Source: Isoptericola croceus
GTDB lineage: Bacteria > Actinomycetota > Actinomycetes > Actinomycetales > Cellulomonadaceae
DNA: 64,000 nt
Direction of reading: 5' to 3'
Assembly: GCF_029382255.1 (NCBI RefSeq)
Contig: NZ_JARLLG010000006.1
Location: forward strand, 213,003-277,002
The notes beneath the pieces were generated by a model that ran no database searches, was not told the origin of the DNA, and saw nothing but the letters and a program-made list of their open reading frames with translations. Within the stretch, counting starts at the first letter, position 1. Every line of letters starts with the position of its first letter. A program made the translations under genes and the position numbers. Below, one piece after another: positions 1-9,600 of this stretch.

Positions 1-580
1 CCCGGCCGGCGTCGTCCCCGAGCGCGGCCCACGGACCCGCGAGCATCGCGTAGTCGGCCTCCGTGAAGCTGGACTCGTCGAACTCGGCCGTCTCGGCGAA
101 CCGCTCGCGGGCGCCCGTCCCCCCGAGCGCGGCCCGCAGCGCGCCGTCGTCGGCCATCCCGACGAACCAGGCGTCGGTCCCGTCGTACGGCGCGAGGCCC
201 GCGAGGGAGGTCACGCCACGCACCAGGTCGGGGCGCACCGCGGCGAGCGCAAGAGCGTGCGGCCCGCCGCCGGAGGCGCCGACGGCGTAGCAGCCGGTCA
301 CCCCGAGCGCCTCGAGGGCGTGGCCGACGTCGGTCGCGGCACCCGCGACGGACCTCCCGGGCGCTCGGGTCGACCCGCCGTACCCGGCGCGCGCGGGGGA
401 GAGCACGCGCAGGCCGCGCTCGGCCGCGACCTCCACCACGGGCGGCAGCAGCGCGCCGGACTGCGGCGAGCCGTGGTGCCACACGACCACGGGCGCGGCG
501 GGGTCGTGGCCGACCGGTCCCGAGTCGTGTACCACCAGCACGCGTCCGTCGGGCAGGTCGATCTCGTACCGTGCCGTCAT
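1..580 (-). CDS. alpha/beta hydrolase (3' end outside window)
   Basis: Reading leftwards from an ATG at 580, the frame stays open to base 1, so the C-terminus is missing. The protein begins MTARYEIDLPDGR and reads like a small alpha/beta-hydrolase: an oxyanion-loop segment WHHGSPQSG near residue 35 and a nucleophile elbow GASGGGPHA near residue 100, with Ser as the likely nucleophile. The family includes esterases, lipases and haloalkane-dehalogenase-like enzymes; the substrate cannot be told from this fragment. It is divergent from the beta-lactamase-like gene at 674. The fold is clear from the elbow and the flanking strands. Confidence 0.8.
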   Translation of the reverse strand, partial: MTARYEIDLPDGRVLVVHDSGPVGHDPAAPVVVWHHGSPQSGALLPPVVEVAAERGLRVLSPARAGYGGSTRAPGRSVAGAATDVGHALEALGVTGCYAVGASGGGPHALALAAVRPDLVRGVTSLAGLAPYDGTDAWFVGMADDGALRAALGGTGARERFAETAEFDESSFTEADYAMLAGPWAALGDDAGR

Positions 581-673
581 GCGGGTCCTTCCGTCGATGC
601 CCGTCGCCCCATCCTGGGGCACATGAGACCGTCGGGTGGTCACGGCACGACACGGTGAACGAGGAGATCTTCG

Positions 674-1612
674 ATGCGACGCACAGCCCGGCCGGTCCTG
701 GCCGCGCTCGCCGTGCTGGGCCTGGCGGCCTGCACCGGCAACCCCGGGCCGACCTCCACGTCGAGCGCTCCGGCGAGCCCGCCCACCGAGCCTCCACCGT
801 CGGCCACGAGCACTCCGGCGCCCACGAGCGACGTCGACGCCGCGCTGGTGGCCCTCGAGGCGGAGTTCGACGCGCGCGTCGGGGTCGCCGCGCTCGACAC
901 CGGCGACGGGTCGCGGACGGAGCACAGGGCCCACGAGCGGTGGGGCTATGCGTCGACGGTCAAGGTGTTCCTCGCCGCCGAGCTGTTGCGGACCACCACC
1001 GCCGAGCAGCGCACCGAGCAGGTGACCTGGTCGCAGGAGGACGTGGACGCCGCCGGCCATGCCCCGGTCACCGGGGAGCACGTCGGCAACGCGCTCACCC
1101 TCGACCAGCTCGCGGAGGCCGCCGTGCGCGAGAGCGACAATGCGGCGACGAACATCCTTTTCGACCGCATCGGCGGGCCCTCCGGTCTGCGTGACGCGTT
1201 CGAGCTGATCGGCGACACGACGACCGCGCCGGCGAGGACGGAGCCCGCCCTCAACCAGGTCGGGCCGGGGAGCACCGAGGACACCACCACCCCGGCCGCG
1301 TTCACCGCCGACCTCGACGCCCTGCTGCACGGCGGAGCGCTCGGGCCCGCGGACGCCGCGCAGCTCGTCGAGTGGATGACAGGGAACGCCACGGGTGACT
1401 CCTTGGTCCGCGCCGGCGCTCCCGACGGCTGGAGCGTCGCGGACAAGTCCGGCGGTGCGGGCGCGATCCGCAACGACGTCGCGCTCGTCACCCCACCGGG
1501 CCGTGAGCCCGTCCTGCTGACGGTCCTCACCGAGCGTCTGGATCCCGACGCGGGGTACGAGGACGAGCTTGTCGAGCGGGTCGCGGCCGTCGTCCTGGAC
1601 GAGTTCCGATAG
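674..1612 (+). CDS. class A beta-lactamase-like serine hydrolase, lipoprotein
   Basis: A 312-residue protein with a lipoprotein signal (MRRTARPVLA through lipobox LAAC at residues 18-21), then a Pro/Ser/Thr-rich linker to about residue 55. The penicillin-binding fold follows: catalytic STVK near residue 94, SDN near 154 and KSG near 258, matching the SxxK, SDN and KTG motifs of class A beta-lactamases. Family members hydrolyse beta-lactams or act as D-Ala-D-Ala-type serine hydrolases, here on the outer face of the membrane. KSG in place of KTG occurs in active enzymes. A purine-rich GAGGAG lies just upstream of the ATG. Whether it confers resistance cannot be judged from sequence. Confidence 0.88.
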   Translation: MRRTARPVLAALAVLGLAACTGNPGPTSTSSAPASPPTEPPPSATSTPAPTSDVDAALVALEAEFDARVGVAALDTGDGSRTEHRAHERWGYASTVKVFLAAELLRTTTAEQRTEQVTWSQEDVDAAGHAPVTGEHVGNALTLDQLAEAAVRESDNAATNILFDRIGGPSGLRDAFELIGDTTTAPARTEPALNQVGPGSTEDTTTPAAFTADLDALLHGGALGPADAAQLVEWMTGNATGDSLVRAGAPDGWSVADKSGGAGAIRNDVALVTPPGREPVLLTVLTERLDPDAGYEDELVERVAAVVLDEFR

Positions 1613-1643
1613 GGCGACGCCGTCCGTGCGACGCGGAACGACC

Positions 1644-1868
1644 TCACCCTCTCGTGCGAGCGGGCCGGCCCGGCAGCTCGCGGCTGAGCGGCTCCGGGGG
1701 ACGACGGCGGTGGTCCTGGTGGTCGACGCGACGCACGCCGCACTCGGCGCACCGCACGTAGAGGATGCGACCCGTCGAGACGGCATGGCTCGACTCCACG
1801 AGCCAGCCGTGCTCGTGCGTCGCCGGCGTCGCGAGCCGGTGGTGGTCGTCGGTCCCGAGTGTCGTCAT
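1644..1868 (-). CDS. small conserved cysteine protein, unknown function
   Basis: A 74-residue protein with one CAEC pair (residues about 40-43), a His-rich N-terminal half and a basic tail. I recognise the general type, short actinobacterial proteins with a single Cys-x2-Cys knuckle often annotated as hypothetical, but know no function. It starts at an ATG at 1868 and is divergent from the CGNR gene whose likely start is 1895, leaving only 26 bp between start codons, so the two would share or overlap promoters. Composition matches the neighbours. Confidence 0.55.
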   Translation of the reverse strand: MTTLGTDDHHRLATPATHEHGWLVESSHAVSTGRILYVRCAECGVRRVDHQDHRRRPPEPLSRELPGRPARTRG

Positions 1869-1894
1869 GGGATCCAGCGTGGTGTCATGGTCTT

Positions 1895-2431
1895 GTGCAT
1901 CTCAACCCTTACGGCGAGTACGCGGTGCTCCTCGCCGCGTCACTGGCCGACGACTGGCCCTCCGCCCGCGCCGGGATCGAGGCCCGCACGCGCGATTTCG
2001 GCATGACGATGGCCTTCCCCGAGGCGCCCGACGACCACCCGCGGACCCGGCGCGTCATCGACGACTGGCTCACCGTCGTCGACGCCACGGACCCCCGCGA
2101 ACGAGCCCACCTGCTCAACGCCCAGCTGGCGGACGCCGCCGCCTACCCCCGGCTCACCGACCACGACGACGAGGGCTGGCACCTGCACTACCGCGACGAG
2201 GACCAGTCGCTGCCCCACGTGCTGCACGCCGTCATCAGCGTCGGCACCGCCCTGCACCTCACCACCCGCGGCATGCACCGCCTCGGCCGCTGCGCCGCCG
2301 GGCTCGCGCCCGGGGACCCGTGCACCGCCGTCGTCGTCGACGTCACCCGCAACGGACGCCAGCGGTACTGCTCCGTGCGCTGCGCCAACCGGGCCGCGGT
2401 CCGGCGGCACCGGGCGCGTGCACAGACCTGA
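1895..2431 (+). CDS. CGNR zinc-finger / ABATE-domain putative transcription factor
   Basis: From the GTG at 1895 the protein begins VHLNPYGEYAVLLAASLAD, the usual opening of ABATE/CGNR proteins. An ATG at 1859 is possible but overlaps the opposite gene and lacks family resemblance. The C-terminus holds a Cys-x8-Cys pair followed by RYCSVRCANRAAVRRHR, the CGNR-type zinc finger (here CANR), which is predicted to bind DNA. Length of 178 residues is normal. The family consists of putative stress-linked transcriptional regulators of unknown ligand. A 26-bp repeat with CACTG half-sites lies 39 bp downstream. Confidence 0.85.
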   Translation: MHLNPYGEYAVLLAASLADDWPSARAGIEARTRDFGMTMAFPEAPDDHPRTRRVIDDWLTVVDATDPRERAHLLNAQLADAAAYPRLTDHDDEGWHLHYRDEDQSLPHVLHAVISVGTALHLTTRGMHRLGRCAAGLAPGDPCTAVVVDVTRNGRQRYCSVRCANRAAVRRHRARAQT

Positions 2432-2469
2432 GTGGCGCCCCGCCGCTCCCGGGCGAGCCGTGCCAGGCG

Positions 2470-2495
2470 TCACTGTAGTTCAGTGATGTTCACTG
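2470..2495. repeat. 26-bp repeat with CACTG inverted half-sites, copy 1
   Basis: This block contains two overlapping dyads: CACTG-N5-CAGTG and CAGTGATGTTCACTG. A related 26-bp block, identical at 22 of 26 positions and in the same orientation, occurs at 36719-36744. The two copies bracket the metallophore cluster plus the cytidine deaminase gene. It could be an operator for a dimeric regulator or an old recombination site; no protein that binds it is identified. Confidence 0.55.
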
Positions 2496-2600
2496 CAGCT
2501 TGGTGAGAAGGGCCGTCCCCTGGCAGTCGACCGCCTGGTCGCGCTCCTACCACCGCCGCAGCCGCGTCGGAAGCCTCAACTCCGGGCCTACCTGGCGTCA

Positions 2601-3101
2601 CTACCGGAGGTTCCGATAGGCCCGTCGGTGGTACACGAGCGGCTCCGCCGGCAGCCCCGCCAGGACCTGCTCGACGCGCAGGACGAACAGGTCGCTCGCC
2701 CCGACGGCGTGGACCGCCGCCACCTTCCCGAGGAGACTCCACCGGGCTCCCGGCACGTGCGGGTGGTCAGCACCCCCGGCGACCGTCGCCTCGTCCCAGC
2801 GCCCCGGGTCGCCTCGGCGCGCGAACCGGTCGGCGAGACCCTCCTGGCCGGACCCGAGCAGGTTGACCGAGACCTCGTGCGCCCGGCGCAGCGCGGCGAG
2901 CCGCGACGACCGGCGGTCCACGCAGAAGACCAGCAGCGGCGGGTCCAGCGACGCGGCGTTCACCGAGGTCACCGTCATGCCGCCCGTCCCGTCCGGACCG
3001 GACCACAGGACGACCGAGACCGGCGCCGGCTGGTCGGCGAACACCGTGCGCAGCACGTCGACAGCCCCCGGCTGGGCCACCAGCCCTCCCGGCACGCTCA
3101 C
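2601..3101 (-). CDS. flavin reductase-like protein (FMN-binding split barrel)
   Basis: A 166-residue protein of the flavin-reductase-like family: a VSVVLWSGPDG...MTVTSVNAASLDPP segment and VSVNLL further on are typical of the split-barrel FMN-binding fold. Such proteins reduce free flavin with NAD(P)H for a two-component monooxygenase, or act as pyridoxamine-oxidase-like enzymes. The GTG at 3101 overlaps the TGA of the upstream ABC gene (GTGA), so it is the last gene of the operon AMP-ligase, NRPS A, ABC, ABC, flavin reductase. A possible client is the luciferase-like monooxygenase at 33532; that link is inference. Confidence 0.82.
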   Translation of the reverse strand: MSVPGGLVAQPGAVDVLRTVFADQPAPVSVVLWSGPDGTGGMTVTSVNAASLDPPLLVFCVDRRSSRLAALRRAHEVSVNLLGSGQEGLADRFARRGDPGRWDEATVAGGADHPHVPGARWSLLGKVAAVHAVGASDLFVLRVEQVLAGLPAEPLVYHRRAYRNLR

Positions 3102-4915
3102 TGCGAGGCACCGACGAGCTGCCAGCCCGCCGCCTGCTGCTGGGTCGTCCACAACCGCCGGTAGAGACCGTCGGTGACGACCAGGTCCTCGTGCCGCCCG
3201 TGCTGGACGACGCGCCCGCCCTCCAGCACGACGACGGCGTCGGCCTCGACGACCGAGCGCAACCGGTGCGCGACCATGAGGACGGTCCGTGTCTGCGCGA
3301 GGCGACGCAGCCCGGCGCTGATGGCACGGTCGTGGACGGCGTCGAGCGACGAGGTCACCTCGTCGAGCACCAGGACCGGCGCCTGGGTGAGGACGGCGCG
3401 CGCCAGCGCGACCCGCTGCCGCTCCCCGCCGGACAGCATCGAACCGCGCGGCCCGACCGGTGCGTCCAGCCCGCCCTCGCGCTCCGCGATCAGCTCCGCC
3501 AGCCCCGCCTGCTCCGCGGCCCGGAGCAGGTCCTGTTCGCTCGCCCCAGGGCGCCCCACCTGCAGGTTGTGCCGCAGCGAGCCGTCGAGGAGCACGCAGT
3601 CCTGCGGGACCACGGCCACGAGGTCGAGCAGCTGGTCGGCGGAGAACCGGCGCACGTCCGTGCCACCGACGCTGACCACCCCCACCGTGGCGTCGTCCGT
3701 ACGGGCGACCAGCATGGCCAGCGTGGTCTTGCCGGCACCCGACGGGCCGACGAGCGCGGTCAGCCCTGGGGCCGCCAGGTCCAGGTCGACGTCCCGCACC
3801 GCCCAGTCCACGGCACCCGGCGCCTCGAGCACGCCCGAACCCTCGGACCCGCCCGGGCCCTGGGAGCCGTACCGGTACGACACCCCCCGGAACGTCACCG
3901 CGACGTCCCGGGTCGGCGGAGCCTGCGAGACACCACCCGGCGACGCCGTCCCCGAGGCGCCGGCAGCCTGCGCCTCGGAGAACACCTGGTTGAGCTGCAC
4001 CAGCGAACGTCGGGTCATGCGCATGCCCGCGGCGAGCGCGGCAGCCGCCGAGACGGCGTCGACGATCCGCATCCCCAGGATCAGCACGGCCAGGAGCTCG
4101 ACGACGCCGGACGCGCCGTCCGCGAGCCGCACCACGGCCACCCCGACCGCGACCAGGAACACCGCCTTGGTCAGGAGCTCGTGCACCAGCACGGCCGGCA
4201 CCGCCACCCTCAGGAGGCGGCGGTCGGCCCCGCGCTGCGCGACGAGGGTCTCACCGAGCCGCCCCCGGTCCTGCGAGAGCCTGCCGAAGGCACGCAGCAC
4301 CGGCTGCGCACGGACGAACTCCAGCACCCGTTCCGCGGTGGCGTCGGCGAGCCGGTGGCGACCGCCGTCGGCCGTCGCGACCATCCGGTCCGTGAGCAGG
4401 ATCGACGCCGCGAGCAGCGGGGTGCTCGCGACCAGGGTCAGCCCGACGACGGGGTCGACGACGAGCAGCCCGGCCGTCAGCACGGTCGGGACGACCACCG
4501 CCGTGACCAGCGGGCGCAGGAAGTGCGCGGGGATGTTCATCGTCGCGGTCACCGTCGGGCCGGCGAGCCGGGACAGCTCGCCGGAGCGGCCCCGACGGAA
4601 CCATGGCCGCGGCAACGTGTCGAGCGCCTCGGCGAGCCGCGACTGGAGCGCGCCGCCGATGCCGGCGCCCACCAGGAAGGCGTGCCGCTGGACCAGGACC
4701 GTGACGACGGACGCGACCAGAGCGACGGCGACGAACACGCCGAAGGGCCGTGTCGCCGCCGCACCGGGACCGGTCTCGAAGACGGCGCGCAGCAGCGGGA
4801 CGAGGCACAGCAGCGCCGTGGCCTGCAGCCCGGCGGCGAGGACCATCCACCCCACGAGCCGCAGCACCGGCCCCCGGTGCTGCGGTCCGAGCGCTCGGAA
4901 CATCTCGGCGATCAT
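3098..4915 (-). CDS. ABC transporter, fused permease/ATPase half (YbtQ/YbtP-like), second subunit
   Basis: A 605-residue half-transporter: an N-terminal type IV exporter-fold membrane domain (about residues 1-310) and a C-terminal ATPase with Walker A GPSGAGKTT, signature LSGGERQ, Walker B VLVLDE and a downstream switch His. It starts at the ATG at 4915, which overlaps the TGA of the preceding half-transporter (ATGA), so the pair probably forms a heterodimer. In the yersiniabactin (YbtP/YbtQ) and mycobactin (IrtA/IrtB) systems this fold imports the metal-siderophore complex; elsewhere it exports. Coelibactin-type clusters also carry such a pair. Direction of transport cannot be read from sequence. 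Confidence 0.93.
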   Translation of the reverse strand: MIAEMFRALGPQHRGPVLRLVGWMVLAAGLQATALLCLVPLLRAVFETGPGAAATRPFGVFVAVALVASVVTVLVQRHAFLVGAGIGGALQSRLAEALDTLPRPWFRRGRSGELSRLAGPTVTATMNIPAHFLRPLVTAVVVPTVLTAGLLVVDPVVGLTLVASTPLLAASILLTDRMVATADGGRHRLADATAERVLEFVRAQPVLRAFGRLSQDRGRLGETLVAQRGADRRLLRVAVPAVLVHELLTKAVFLVAVGVAVVRLADGASGVVELLAVLILGMRIVDAVSAAAALAAGMRMTRRSLVQLNQVFSEAQAAGASGTASPGGVSQAPPTRDVAVTFRGVSYRYGSQGPGGSEGSGVLEAPGAVDWAVRDVDLDLAAPGLTALVGPSGAGKTTLAMLVARTDDATVGVVSVGGTDVRRFSADQLLDLVAVVPQDCVLLDGSLRHNLQVGRPGASEQDLLRAAEQAGLAELIAEREGGLDAPVGPRGSMLSGGERQRVALARAVLTQAPVLVLDEVTSSLDAVHDRAISAGLRRLAQTRTVLMVAHRLRSVVEADAVVVLEGGRVVQHGRHEDLVVTDGLYRRLWTTQQQAAGWQLVGASQ

Positions 4916-6669
4916 GAACGCGCCTCCATCGGCTCGGCTTCGGCATTCTCGGCGCCGTCGTGAGCGCGCCACAGCGCGGCGTAGCGCCCGGCGCCGTCGG
5001 ACAAGAGCTCGTCATGGGTGCCGCGCTGGACCAGACGGCCGTCGTCCAGGACGACGATCTGGTCGACGTGGCGGACCGTCGCCAGCCGGTGGGCGACCAC
5101 GACGACGGTCCGCCCCCGGGCCAGCCGCGACAACGCCCGCTGGACGTGCGCCTCGGACTCGGCGTCGGCGTAGGCCGTCGCCTCGTCGAGCACGAGCACC
5201 GGGGTGTCGGCCAGCAGCGCCCGCGCGATGGAGATCCGCTGCGCCTCTCCCTGGGAGAACTCGACGTCCCGGCCGATCTCGGCGTCGTACCCCCGCTGCT
5301 CCGCCACGATCCGGTCGTGGATCCCGGCCGCGCGTGCGGCGGCCACGACATCGTCGCGTCCCGCCCCCGGGCGACCGCAGGCGACGGCGTCGTGCACCGA
5401 ACCGCGCAGCAGCACGACGTCCTGGAAGACGAACCCGACCCGTGCGTACAGCTGCTCGCTGGTCAGGTCGCGCAGGTCGACGCCACCGAGGGTGATGCGG
5501 CCGGAGTCGACGTCCTCGAACCGGGCCAGCAGCGAGGCCAGCGTCGACTTGCCCGCCCCCGAGGCGCCGACGACGGCGGTGACTGTGCCCGGCTCGCACG
5601 CGAACGACACCCCGTGCAGCACGGGACGCTCCGCGTCGTACCCGAACGTCACGTCCTCCAGCCGCACCTCGTGCCCGTCCGGCTGCGCCACCTGCTCACC
5701 GGGGGTCGGCATCACCGGGAGCTCCAGCACCTGCTGGACCGAGGCCGCGGCGGCCAGGCCGCCGCGCAACGCCGGGAACCTGGTGCCGACCGTGCTGATC
5801 GGTGCCGTGCACAACGGCGCCAGCACGAGCGCCGGTACGACGGCCGCGGCCTCCACCCACCCTGCCGCGACCAGACCGGCCGCCGTGGCGACCACCACGA
5901 GGACCGCCGTCAGGGGCAGCGCGAGCACGAAGGCGACCGCCGTCCTGACGCTCGTCTGCCCGACCCAGCCCCGGAAGAACCCGTGGAACGCCGCGCCGGC
6001 CTCCTCGAAGCGACGGGCCTGGCCGCCGCGCCGTGCGTAGAGCCGGACGACGTCGATGCACTCCACCGTCTCGACGGCGGCGCCGTTGAGCTCGGCCATC
6101 CGTTGCCCGTACTCGGCCATCCGCGGCCCGGAGCCACGCATCGTCGTCTGGAAGGTCCAGACCGCCGCCGCGGCCAGCGCCAGCATCGGCAGGCCGAGCA
6201 ACGGCTGCGTCGCGAGCAGGTAGACGAGCACGGTCATCGGCACGGCCACCGCCCCGACGGCGTCCAGCAGGGCGTGCGCCACGAGGTGGTGCATCGCCCC
6301 GGTGTCGTCCTGCACGGCCTTCTTGACCCGGCCGGCGTCGGTGCCGGTGAACCAGCCGAGCCGCACGCGTGACAGACGGTCGACGAGACGCTCCCGCAAC
6401 GTCAGCTGCAGGTCGCTGTCCGCCAGGTGGCTGACCGTCGTGGCGGCACCGACCAGCACGGCGGCCACCAGCAGGGCCGCCCCGGCCCAGCCGACCTGGG
6501 CCACGGCCTCCGCCCGGTCCACCGGCGACCCGGTCACGGCCGCACCGGCCGCCCTGGCGCCCAGCTCGGCCAGGAGGATCAACGCGATCGTCCCGACGAC
6601 GCTCCCCACCGCTTGCAGCAGCGTCGCCGTCAGCAACCTGCCCCGGACCGGCGCGAGTACCTGCTTCAC
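4912..6669 (-). CDS. ABC transporter, fused permease/ATPase half (YbtP/YbtQ-like), first subunit
   Basis: A 585-residue ABC half-transporter. The membrane domain (residues about 1-320) opens VKQVLAPVRGRLLTATLLQ. The ATPase has Walker A GASGAGKST, signature FSQGEAQR in place of the canonical LSGGQ, Walker B VLVLDEAT and switch His (VAHRLATV). The degenerate signature suggests an asymmetric heterodimer with the next gene. The GTG at 6669 overlaps the NRPS A stop (GTGA), showing translational coupling. Its position directly after the synthetase ties transport to the metallophore. Confidence 0.92.
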   Translation of the reverse strand: MKQVLAPVRGRLLTATLLQAVGSVVGTIALILLAELGARAAGAAVTGSPVDRAEAVAQVGWAGAALLVAAVLVGAATTVSHLADSDLQLTLRERLVDRLSRVRLGWFTGTDAGRVKKAVQDDTGAMHHLVAHALLDAVGAVAVPMTVLVYLLATQPLLGLPMLALAAAAVWTFQTTMRGSGPRMAEYGQRMAELNGAAVETVECIDVVRLYARRGGQARRFEEAGAAFHGFFRGWVGQTSVRTAVAFVLALPLTAVLVVVATAAGLVAAGWVEAAAVVPALVLAPLCTAPISTVGTRFPALRGGLAAAASVQQVLELPVMPTPGEQVAQPDGHEVRLEDVTFGYDAERPVLHGVSFACEPGTVTAVVGASGAGKSTLASLLARFEDVDSGRITLGGVDLRDLTSEQLYARVGFVFQDVVLLRGSVHDAVACGRPGAGRDDVVAAARAAGIHDRIVAEQRGYDAEIGRDVEFSQGEAQRISIARALLADTPVLVLDEATAYADAESEAHVQRALSRLARGRTVVVVAHRLATVRHVDQIVVLDDGRLVQRGTHDELLSDGAGRYAALWRAHDGAENAEAEPMEARS

Positions 6670-9600
6670 AGCACACCCTCCTCGATCTGATCGGCACCAC
6701 GACGCGCCAGCTCCGCGGCGACGGACGCCACCGTGGGCTCCTGGAGGAACGCGCGCACGGTGTAGTCCGCGCCCCACCGGCGTTCGACCGCCTGCACGAA
6801 ACGCAGCGCCGCCAGGCTGTTGCCCCCGGCGGCGAAGAAGTTCTCCTGGTCGTCGCGGACCACGACGCCGACCTCGGCCCACAGCCGGGCGACCTCACCG
6901 GCCAGCCCCGCCGACTCCACGGCGGCGCGCTCGGCACCGGCGTGGTCGGCCACGTGGGCCGCGACGAGGGAGGCGACGGCCGCTCGGTCCAGCTTGCCGT
7001 TGACCGTCAGCGGCATCTCGTCCGCCCGGACCACGCGCGCGGGGACCGCGTACGGCGGCAGCTCCGCGCGCAACATCTCGCGCAGCCCGGCCTCGTCCCG
7101 GCCGCTCTCGAGCGGACCGCTGCCGGTGACCAGGGCGAACACCCGCGACCGGTCGCCGGCGAGGACGGCCGCCGCCCGCTCGACACGCGGCAGGCGTTCG
7201 AGGGCGGCCTCGACCTCACCGAGCTCGACCCGGTGACCACCCACCTTGACCTGGGCGTCACGCCGACCGCAGAACTCGAGCGTCCCGTCCGGCCAGTAGC
7301 GCCCCAGGTCACCGGTCCGGTACCAGCGGCGCCCCCCGTCGACCACGAACCGCTCGTCGGTCAGGGCGGGGTCCCCGCAGTACCCGCGCGCCAGCCCGGC
7401 GCCGCCGATCCAGAGCTCTCCCACGGCCCGGTCGGGCCGGTCCCGCCGCAGGTCGTCGACGACACGGAACTCCTGGTTGGACAACGGCCGGCCGTACGGC
7501 ACCGACGGCCAGTGCGGTTCGGCCCGGTCGAACGGCTGCGCGTTCGACCAGATCGCCGCCTCGGTCGCGCCACCGAGGGCGAGGAGCCGGGCGTGCGGTG
7601 CCCGCGCCGACGACCGCTCGGCCAGGTCGAGCCCGACCCAGTCCCCGGAGAGCAGGACCTGGCGCAACGACTCCAGCGGCCGGCCCGGCCCCTGGCGCTC
7701 GGCCGCACCGAGCAGCAGGTCGTAGAGCAGCGGGACACTGTTCCACCAGGTCACCCGGTGGGTGCGCACCAGCTCGCACCAGCGGTCCGCGTCGCGCCGG
7801 TCGCTCTCGCTCGGCACCACGAGCTCCGCCCCGACGGCGAGGGTGCCGAAGATGTCGAACACCGAGAGGTCGAAGTCGAGCGCGGCCGATCCCAGCACGA
7901 CGTCGTCGGCGGTGAGACCGCACCGCTCGACGAGGTCGTCGATGGTGTTGGCCGCCGCGGCATGGGTGATCTCCACGCCCTTCGGCTCACCCGTCGAACC
8001 GGAGGTGAAGATGACGTAGGCGACGTCGTGCGGGTCGCCGGCCCAGGGCTCGGCGAGCGGCTCCGCGCCGGACAGGTCCTCGAGCCCGTCGATCGTGTGC
8101 ACCAGACCGGCGGCCGCCGCGATCCGTGCCACCCGTGCGGCCGGCTGGTCGACACCGATCGGGACGTACACCCCGCCGGCGGCCAGCACCGCGAGCACCG
8201 CGACCACCTGGTCGGGGCTCTTGGGCATCCGGACCCCGACGCGGTCGCCCGGGCGGACCCCGCGGTCGCGCAACGCTCCGGCGTGCTCGAGCACCACGGA
8301 GCGCAGCCTGCGGTGGCTGATCTCGCTGCCGTCCGCGCCCCGCAGCGCGACCCCGTCGCGCTGCTGGTCCGGCCCGTCCAGCACGGCACCGTGCAGCGTC
8401 CGGGGCGTCCGTGCCGTGGCGGTGTCGTTCACCCGGTCGCGCACGGCACGCTGGCCGGCAGGCAGGCCGTCGAGCACCCGGCCGGCCGCGGCGACGTCAC
8501 CCCGGGTGCAGGCCGTCACGGCGTCGCGGTACAGCTCGAACATCGCGTCGACGACGCCGTCGGCGAACAGGCCGACGACGCTGTCCCAGGTGATGAGCAG
8601 GCCTCCCTCGGACTCGGTCACCTGGTTGTCCAGCGTCACCTGCGGCGACTGGGAGATCCCGTAGGCCCGCGTACCGAACGCCGGCGACATGTCCATGCCG
8701 ACCCCGGGGCCGGTGCCCACACCGAGCCCGCTGGTGAACACCACGGGGACGGACTCGAGGCGACCGTTCATCCGGGTCAGCTCGCGCAGCAGCCACGAGG
8801 ACGACACCTCGCGGTGGTCCAGGTCCTCGGCCAGCCGGGCCTGCAGGGCCGAGGCGGCCTGCTGCCAGTCGTCCGCCTCGCTCGGGCGGTAGTCGGCCAG
8901 GGAGACGGTGGTGAAGTCGCCGAGCACGCGGTAGATGTCGGGATGCACCTCGCGCCGGTTGAACATCGTCAGCGTGACCGTCACGTCGCCTCGTTCGCTC
9001 CACCGGCCGAGGACGTGCGCGTACAGGGCCAGCAGCACCGTCGACGGCGTGAGCCGGAGCCGGCGGGCCAGGTCCTGCAGCCGCTGCCAGCTCTCGGCGT
9101 CGAGCCGGTGCTGGCGCCGTTCGAACCGTGGCGGCGCCTCGTCCACCGTGCGAGCCAACGGCACCGTCGGCCCCGGAGGGAGCTGGGCGAGGCGTTCCCG
9201 CCAGTACTGCTGGTCGGTGTCGACGGCCGCCGGGTCGGCGCGGTGCTGCAGCACGTAGTCGCGGAACGACAGCTCGATCGGCGCGAGGTGGGCCCCGGAG
9301 TCGGTGACGAGGAGGTCCAGCTCGGTGAAGAGCGTCATGATCGACAGGGCGTCGAACACGATGTAGTCGAGCCCGATCACCCACCGCTCCCCGTGTGGGT
9401 GCCGGACGAGCTCGACGTGCCACAGCGGCGGCTGCGACAGGTCGAGCACCCGGTGGGACCACGCCTGCCGGAGCCGCTCCAGCTCGTCGGCGGACCCGAC
9501 GTCCCGGACGGGCAGCTCCCACCGTGGCAGCTCGGGGTGGATGGTCAGCATCCCGTCGGCGTCGACGCTCGTGCGGAGCATCTCGTGCCGTGCCACGAGC

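Noticed and set aside
63-658. Plus-strand frames across 63-658.
   Set aside because: They lie antisense to the alpha/beta hydrolase, whose minus-strand frame shows a clear nucleophile elbow and runs off the window edge.
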